Source: Isoetes taiwanensis
Taxonomy: Eukaryota; Streptophyta; Lycopodiopsida; Isoetales; Isoetaceae
Direction: 5' to 3'
Length of the DNA: 64,000 bases
Assembly: GCA_021234155.1 (NCBI GenBank)
Contig: JAJEKV010000048.1
Span: 1,765,873 to 1,829,872 of the forward strand
Shown: piece by piece, positions 57,904 to 64,000 of the stretch
Position numbering within the stretch: the stretch's first letter is position 1
Layout of the letters: every line of letters begins with the position of its first letter
The notes under the pieces: model-generated
Database searches by the model: none
The model's input: the letters and a program-made list of their open reading frames with translations, nothing else
What the model was told of the DNA's origin: nothing
Made by a program: the position numbers and the translations under genes

Positions 57904-60186
57904 CGGATTCAACATGATGAGTATTTGCCATCTACCACTCAAGTATGATATCTATTAATGCAAAGATATAAGGTGGTTAAATCTCAAGTTTCTCCTTAAC
58001 AAATTCAGGTATGGTGTTTGTGTCTTCGATTAAGTCTCTTTATGCATTGTACTTATTTTATGTAGTTGGCAGAAGGGTCCACTACAAGAGGATGGAGTTA
58101 TAGTGTCAACACTTGTGTCAAGACATAAAAGTAGTGACAACTTTGTGACAATCTCTACTTTCTTGTCACAAAGTGCTCTTTTTGTGTCAAATTTATGTCA
58201 ATGGGATAGCATCAAGCCCTTTGTCAAAGCAATGTCAGATCTTTGTCAAGTTTATAATGCATTTCAAACCATTTTTACAACAAGGTTTTAACAAGTTTGC
58301 AACTACCGCATGACAAACTTTTCATCAGCCTTACAACAAAGTACTATTCAATTTTATGTCTAATATTTCAATAGAGTTTTTTTGACTTTTTATACTAAGT
58401 TTATAGCAAGTCTATGCCATTTTAATAGGATGCCCACTTTGCTACCTATGTATCAAAGGATTTACACTAAAGAACAAAATAAATGCACATTCGACTAGTC
58501 ATTACAGAACATCCTCACTTATCGGCATGCAAAATTATGATCAAGTTTATTTCTCACCACATTAACTATAAGTTTGAAGTCTGGGGCACCAAGGCAACCA
58601 TTATATCACCACAATAACCACTGTCATGAACTTAAACATGGTGTAGTTCTACATGTCATTGTTGTTGCTAAATCATAAGTAATTGCTAGATCCCATCTTC
58701 AAATTTGTTTGAACTTACCTTACATGATCAATCCTATACATATCATGCACACTATTATAAAGTCTAGTCATATTTTCGCAAGAAAAATATCTCCACTTGG
58801 TGGCAGAAGAGAATGCCTCGGTCATTGCAAGCCCCATCTCAAAAACTTGTATTATTGCTCATCAAAGAAAAAAATAATGCCATGCCTTGGATAAACTTCC
58901 CCGTTTTGTGTTTCGTATTTGAAATGCAATGGTGTGGAGTAAGATTTCGCTTGTGTATAGTATGGGAATCCGTATATTTTAGGGGCTTTGAGGAGCTTCT
59001 TGCCATTTAGATGTTCTGTGCGGAACAATATTTTATTAGAATAGAATATGCACCTGTCTTTATTCTCTTTTTCCAAGTATTATCCACCCCTCCCCCTGTG
59101 CCGCAATGGTGACAACTGCTATCAGGGTTTTCACGCTATGAGGAGACACATTCGCTTCCATTTGTCGCTGTGGAAGAAATCTGCTGGGCTGCCGCCATGC
59201 TCCATCATGATGCCGAATTTTGTACTCTCAGTTTTCTTCAATGATGATTTGGGTTGCCCGGCTATCTGTTCGAATCTGTATCTGCTCGAATCTGTTTGCT
59301 GGAGTTAGAAGCGGGTGCTCCCTTCTTTTTTTTTGCTGGGGTAGCGGAGCAGAGGTATGGCGATGAAGAGGTATGGCGATAAAGGGAGGTATGGCGATGA
59401 AGGTAGGTAGAGAGCAGAGAAGCCCACAGATGCTATGGGGGTTTGTGGTTTGTGGTTTATGGCTATGGCGGTTTAGGTATGGCGCTAATTTGTGGCTGTG
59501 GCGGCTGTTGTTTGCTGTGTGAGCAGGATAAGGCGGGAGAGTAGGCAAAGCTTCTTGCGGTGAGGATTGCAAAGCTTCATGCGGTGAGGCAAAGCTTGTT
59601 GCAAAGCGTAGGTTGTTTAATAGGGCCCAAGAAGATCTGGGTCTCCTGTTGATGGATCCCATCTGATTGCTCTGGCGGTCTGCATGGTCTGCGTATCCGG
59701 GATATGCATGGTCTAAATGGCAAGCGATTTTTTATGGAGACCTTAGGAAATGGCAGGCCATTTTTTCTCCAAAAAGATGCTGGCCGCTGATCTGGCATCG
59801 TACCCAGGATATGCTCTAGATCCGTGGCTGAGATTCACCCTCACAAACCTAACCCATAATACTTGGAAAAAACAACCTGCGCAAAGAACCAGCATCCCCC
59901 ATTCCCGTGCACTGACTTAGGGTTCTGAGTTCTTCGACATTCGATAGTCTGCTACATTTTTTCGAGACAGAGCATGGCAGGAAATAACCGGGCTGTCAGA
60001 TTGCGCCATAGATGAGCTGCCCAGATAGGTACAGCTTGTAAAGATAAAGGGGGACCTCTCCTCTACCATAATTTTAGTTGCACTTTTTACCGCATTTCTT
60101 GCAAATGCATAGAGAAGGCTGTGGTGAACAACGCAATTTCCGGAGTGGTAGACCTCCGATGATGGCCAACATTGGCTGCTCTAGCT
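57904..60186. other. No gene seen
   Basis: AT-rich to 58.9 kb, then a G-rich stretch at 59.33-59.56 kb with GGTATGGCGATGAAG and GTGGCGG repeats. Frames here lack domains. The 144-codon minus frame at 59228-59662 is low-complexity. Confidence 0.5.
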
Positions 60187-60995
60187 ATGGCCGAGGTACG
60201 TTTATTTTCTCTTCTTTTGTTATTTGTTTGGCATGTACAAACTTTCTTGCTAGTAATTTCTAGAACTGATAACTCATCTAAAATAGGTTTTGTTGCTGTT
60301 TCTTATCCTAATAGCCTGGCAGAATTGCACATCGCGCTAATGCTTTGGACTATTTATGTATATGATTCACATGGGACTCAAGCAATCACTATGTTATTCT
60401 GTGCAACTTAGAGGATCGAACTAGCCTGGCTAGAGTTAAAATAAGATGAGTATTTTGCTGCATTCTTTTAATCATAATCTCTTCCGTAGGCTCTCTAAGC
60501 TATTATTTTCTCATTTCTTCTTCACGTTTTTTCATAATTCTAGGTGCACGCTAGCTTCTTAAAAGTGTTAATAGATCCAAACAGAGAAAATCAAGGTATT
60601 TCTCTATCTCTCTTATTAGTTATTGTTGAATGCTTGCTCCTCGTGACATCTTTAAAAAAATGTCCAGCCCAGAAGGAAAATATGGACTAGTGCATTGTAA
60701 ACCTCTTTCAATTGAGCTTGGGCATTCTTGAGCAGGTGCAAGGCTTAAGTTTACATTCAGACCATCTGGTTATATGGATAGCATACATCCATAGCCCTTA
60801 TATGCCTCATTTTTAAAAAGCTTTTAAACCTTTGGCCAATTTGGGTAGAATGTACAAATTTCCTCGTCCCCTGCTAGGTATGACATTGGTTTATTGTATG
60901 AGTAACACGTGCTTACGACTGGTTGCTGTAGGTATATGCTCTAAGAGTATTGCATTATTTGTTGCTGTAATAGATGAGATGAGGGCAAGGCGGAT
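60187..60995 (+). CDS. Unidentified gene, three phase-compatible exons
   Basis: ATG GCC GAG (60187-60195) ends at a GTACGT donor. Exon 60544-60595 (VHASFLKVLIDPNRENQ) follows an acceptor and ends in phase 1, and exon 60932-60995 (GICSKSIALFVAVIDEMRARRM) completes the split codon and ends at GTAAGT. Three independent junctions keep one frame and give MAEVHASFLKVLIDPNRENQ onward, unlikely by chance. No further exon could be followed: the next acceptors lead to early stops, so the gene may be truncated, alternatively spliced or non-coding. Function not recognised. Confidence 0.35.
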
Positions 60996-62679
60996 GTAAG
61001 TTGTATGTACTTTCCCATTTGATCTTTCTATTTCTTATATGCATTTGCACTGCTCTTTCTATTTCTTATATGCAATTGCAAATTTTGCAGCATGTCAAAA
61101 ACACACATTAATTACTGCGTGTAATCTGCATTATTGGAACTCATAATCTGCATTGTTGGAACATATTATTGGAATATGTGGCCTGAGAGATAGGATTGCA
61201 ACACTAAGATTTGTCTATTATTTTGTTAACATTTTCATTTATGACGTTGTTAATGTTTCTTTTACAGTTTCTGAAATATAGATAAAAGCAAGAGCAAGGT
61301 GGCATGTGTTCAGGCATTTACAGGTATAACTCCAAATTTCATGACAAGCATAACTCTTAATCTTCTGCAGAACATTAATTAACTAATTCAGGTTGATGAT
61401 TTAGCTGTTATTGCTATGTTTAAATAGAATGGATAAATCTTTTTAATGCGCAAAGAGCGTGTCGTGCTCTTCTTCAACCTTTTGCACCTAATGGCTTCTC
61501 TGCGCAATTCAGCAATTATGCCTGATACCTGATGCGTCTGATGCTTTACCATCTGAGATTTACCATCTGATAGTATATTTATGCCTGCCTCTACCTCCTC
61601 TACTGTGAACTGCGAATGTTGGTGTTCAGTAATGGCGAGTAACCCTATTCATGAAATATAGCCCATGCGCATAATCCAAGAGATCATTTGCATTAGAAGT
61701 GTATGCAGGATTATCCCCTTCCTTAAGGTTTTCTGTCAGCAACTGTTTCTACATTTGCCCGTTAAATGTCACTTTTATGTTCATTTCTAAACTAGTATAA
61801 AATTCTGCCGATCTGTACAAAAAAGCTCATAGCCTCCATGGTACTTTATATGATCTTCATGTTATAAGATGTTGCTCCACTCATCACTGCAAGCAAAGTC
61901 AGTATTATCCATCTGTTAAAACCGTGCTTTTAGGGCAAAGTTCACAATTCTTGCTGGAATATGGTAAACGTATTTCTGAAACGCAGACCTGATTATAACA
62001 GGGACTGCGAAGTAAAGCACAACAGGCAATATAAAGTTGCATTATGAAATGCACTTCCAACTGCTTATCTTGATGTAAGTTATAAGTGGACATCTTCTTG
62101 ACCATTAGTTTTACTTGATGGCATAAAAATTAGATGGCATTTGTGAGTCTAATTTTTGCGTCTTTTTTGTCACTGGAGCCAGTCGTAGCTAAAAATCTCC
62201 TGCTGAGCCAAAAAAAGTGTTAACGATGCCTTGTTGAACTCTTAATTATTTTTTAACTATAAAATATTGTTTCATTCTTTAATTACTGATATTGCAGCGA
62301 CCAAATGTTCATTTTTTGGATATTATTTTAGTTCTATACGAGTAGTTTTTTATGGCCGCATAGAGCCTTGGACTATGTTACCAGGGACAAGCCTAGATAT
62401 CATCTTGAAGATGAAATCTTGAGGGGAAAGAAGTTACAAACACTGTAATAAGTGTATATATCGTAATATCCGTGGTGGATCTGAATTTAAATTTATCTTA
62501 TAGTTTGTTTATTATACATGCAAAACATTTGTTATATTGAAAGCCACTGATAAAGAATGGGTATGAAGTTTTATTGTTTTATATGTTTAAGGCAATTTGC
62601 AATATTCAATTTAGAGCTAACTTCTCCATTGAATTAATCAGGAGGACAATGACGAAGGCAAAAGAAATGAAGTTTGAAA
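60996..62679. other. No gene seen
   Basis: AT-rich sequence without a coding frame or strong repeat that I could recognise on either strand. Confidence 0.5.
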
Positions 62680-63898
62680 AAAAGATAAGATAAGATAAGA
62701 TAAGATAATTTTTTACGTCCACGGGAACCCAACGGGTTATGGGACGGCACATGCAAGGGCAACAGCCCATCACCAAACACAATAACCAAATATTAAAAGG
62801 CTACCAAGAATAAGATAAGATAATGCTAATGCTAGTAGTAAATTTATGCTTCTAAAATTATCTAGACATAGCCAGTCCAAGGATTGGAAGGCCATTGATC
62901 TAGAATAATTGCTGCGCCTCCCCTGTACACTGCCCATTTCTTTTGCAGGCGGGCTGCCCTCACCTTGCAGAGCTCCTCCTTACGGTTACACAATTGAAGA
63001 GGGGAGAGGTCCTCCTGTACTGAGAAACTAGTCCCTCTGAGATGGTTTCCATGCTGAAGAACATGTAAGCGGCTAAGAGTGTCTTGAAACCGAACCAAAA
63101 GATGGCGAGGACGATCACCCTAGTAGCGGAGACAACTCCACCAGCCTTCACATGCATGACATCAGTGAAAAAATGCAAAGCAGCATCCATATCAGAAAGG
63201 GCATCATCTTCTGCCTCTGCAACCCCTATAATACGCAAGTTCAGGCTCCTAGTAACAGAAGATACTGAGGGAGCCTGCTCCTGTCTGCTAGCGCGGCACT
63301 GCGCCTCCTGGTCCCCTTGGGATTGTGGAGATGTCTGTACGCCCACCTCAACATGTTCCCTTTCCAATGTCTGCACTTCCGCTTCAACATAATGTTTCTT
63401 CTGTGGCTGTAATTCTGTATCTAGTGTCTGTACTGAGGCATCACTTGTGCCCACATACTGGGCTTTAGGGTCTGGAAGGAAGGCATGTATTAACTGTAAT
63501 AAGTATGTCCATCTCTCAATAGACACGATCATAGATGTGGCCGTCATTCCTCCCTCAGAATGAATGAGTCGTACCTGGTCACGAAGTGTAGGCGGCAAAC
63601 ATTGAATTTGCAGGTCTAGAGCACTTTAGAGATCCTCCCGATCTTGGAAGGTAAATGTACCAGGCCTGCTTGTGCCGATATGAAGAGGCCACTGGGGACC
63701 AAAAAGAGAAGATGGCAAATCCATTATTACACTGGAATTAGCTTGCCCCTGACCATGGAGCTGTATGCTAGACCGAGCACTTGTGGGACGAGGGACCTCC
63801 TGTGCAAACAATGATTCCTGAGTAGGAGGCTTTTTCTTTTCCCTGGCCATCCTTACACCAAATCTCTCCTTATTACTGGCCCTTTCTGTCATGATGAA
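62680..63898 (-). mobile_element. ORF1-only LINE derivative with (TTATC)n tail
   Basis: On the minus strand an ORF1 (starting MTERASNKERFGVRMARE at 63892) is followed directly by a short 3' UTR and five or so TTATC repeats (62685-62707 as GATAA on the plus strand). No ORF2 lies between, so this is a LINE lacking its reverse transcriptase. A second short GATAA pair stands at 62811-62821. Confidence 0.65.
62862..63892 (-). pseudogene. L1-type LINE ORF1 protein (RNA-binding chaperone), broken
   Basis: After a basic N-terminus come a middle region with three spaced VQT motifs (SVQTLDTE, EVQTLERE, GVQTSPQ) and SLNLRIIGVAEAEDD, the start of the RRM-like domain of L1 ORF1. Then, in a shifted frame, come FQDTLSRLHVLQHGNHLRGTSFSVQEDLSPLQ and ARLQKKWAVYRGGAAIIL, matching the ORF1 C-terminal domain. 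An in-frame TAA at 63626-63628 and one frameshift near 63100 inactivate it. ORF1p binds LINE RNA. Confidence 0.65.
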
Positions 63899-64000
63899 GC
63901 TCTCTAAATGAAATCAAAGCGGCTATATACAAAATTTAAATCAAAGCAAAAGCCTGAATCTAAAAGATCTGGAACACAATATCCAATACTGCAAACCCTA

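Noticed and set aside
59228-59662. 144-codon minus-strand frame
   Set aside because: Low-complexity H/P/S-rich antisense of a G-rich repeat region.
1-64000. CRISPR arrays, bacterial operons, rRNA or tRNA genes
   Set aside because: Spliced plant genes and eukaryotic elements throughout; no regularly spaced repeat-spacer array or recognisable tRNA or rRNA sequence was seen by eye.

Overview
The window is nuclear DNA of a land plant. Short spliced genes for plant proteins (a mitochondrial pyruvate dehydrogenase E1-alpha, an ACT-domain Ser/Thr/Tyr kinase, a plastid-type NAD(P)-binding protein) lie among transposable elements that use plant-type features, such as a TGGTATCAGAGC primer-binding site and a TTTAGGG-like interstitial repeat. 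Compact introns (about 70-500 bp) together with transposon families better known from animals and seed-free plants suggest a bryophyte, lycophyte or fern, but I cannot name the species. 

Host genes: (1) 1-2839 (+), the 3' part of an NmrA-like NAD(P)-binding protein gene; (2) 35678-37919 (-), a complete eight-exon PDH E1-alpha gene; (3) 40788-44569 (+), a complete thirteen-exon STY-type kinase gene; (4) 60187-60995 (+), three phase-compatible exons of an unidentified gene.

Nest 1 (10448-34865) is a PIF/Harbinger DNA transposon swollen to 24.4 kb. It has 17-bp perfect terminal inverted repeats and a TGA target-site duplication. Its Myb/trihelix ORF is at 10.9-12.0 kb (+) and its transposase at 30.2-32.0 kb (-), facing each other. 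Inside it are a LINE fragment; within the LINE, a TG...CA element (12668-28184, duplication CAAGG); within that, a DUF7869-type transposon-like unit between 191-bp direct repeats, with arrays of long GC-rich palindromes and an ORF carrying the histone H3 tail sequence MARTKQTAR; and within the DUF7869 gene, two head-to-tail copies of an unclassified hairpin-ended element (16299-22575). The transposase half also carries a Mutator-like MITE (31104-31548) and a very young 2.6-kb LTR element with identical LTRs and one intact 618-residue ORF unrelated to gag-pol (32051-34674).

Nest 2 (about 45.7-57.9 kb) is an old retroelement. It has a gag-like ORF ending in RGG repeats and a reverse transcriptase with GIPMG and FIDDL motifs. 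The gag-like ORF is split by an 8741-bp DNA transposon (46178-54918) with a 21-bp TIR and ACTC duplication. That transposon carries two convergent decayed genes: a DFSENY-type transposase, and a protein with coiled coil, RING-like cluster and Ulp1-type Cys protease. Removing the transposon and one ACTC restores the gag-like reading frame.

Other elements: a long-TIR element in the PDH promoter (38121-39000), an ORF1-only LINE (62680-63898), and several minisatellites. Boundaries rest on repeats read by eye; family names rest on remembered motifs and not on database searches.
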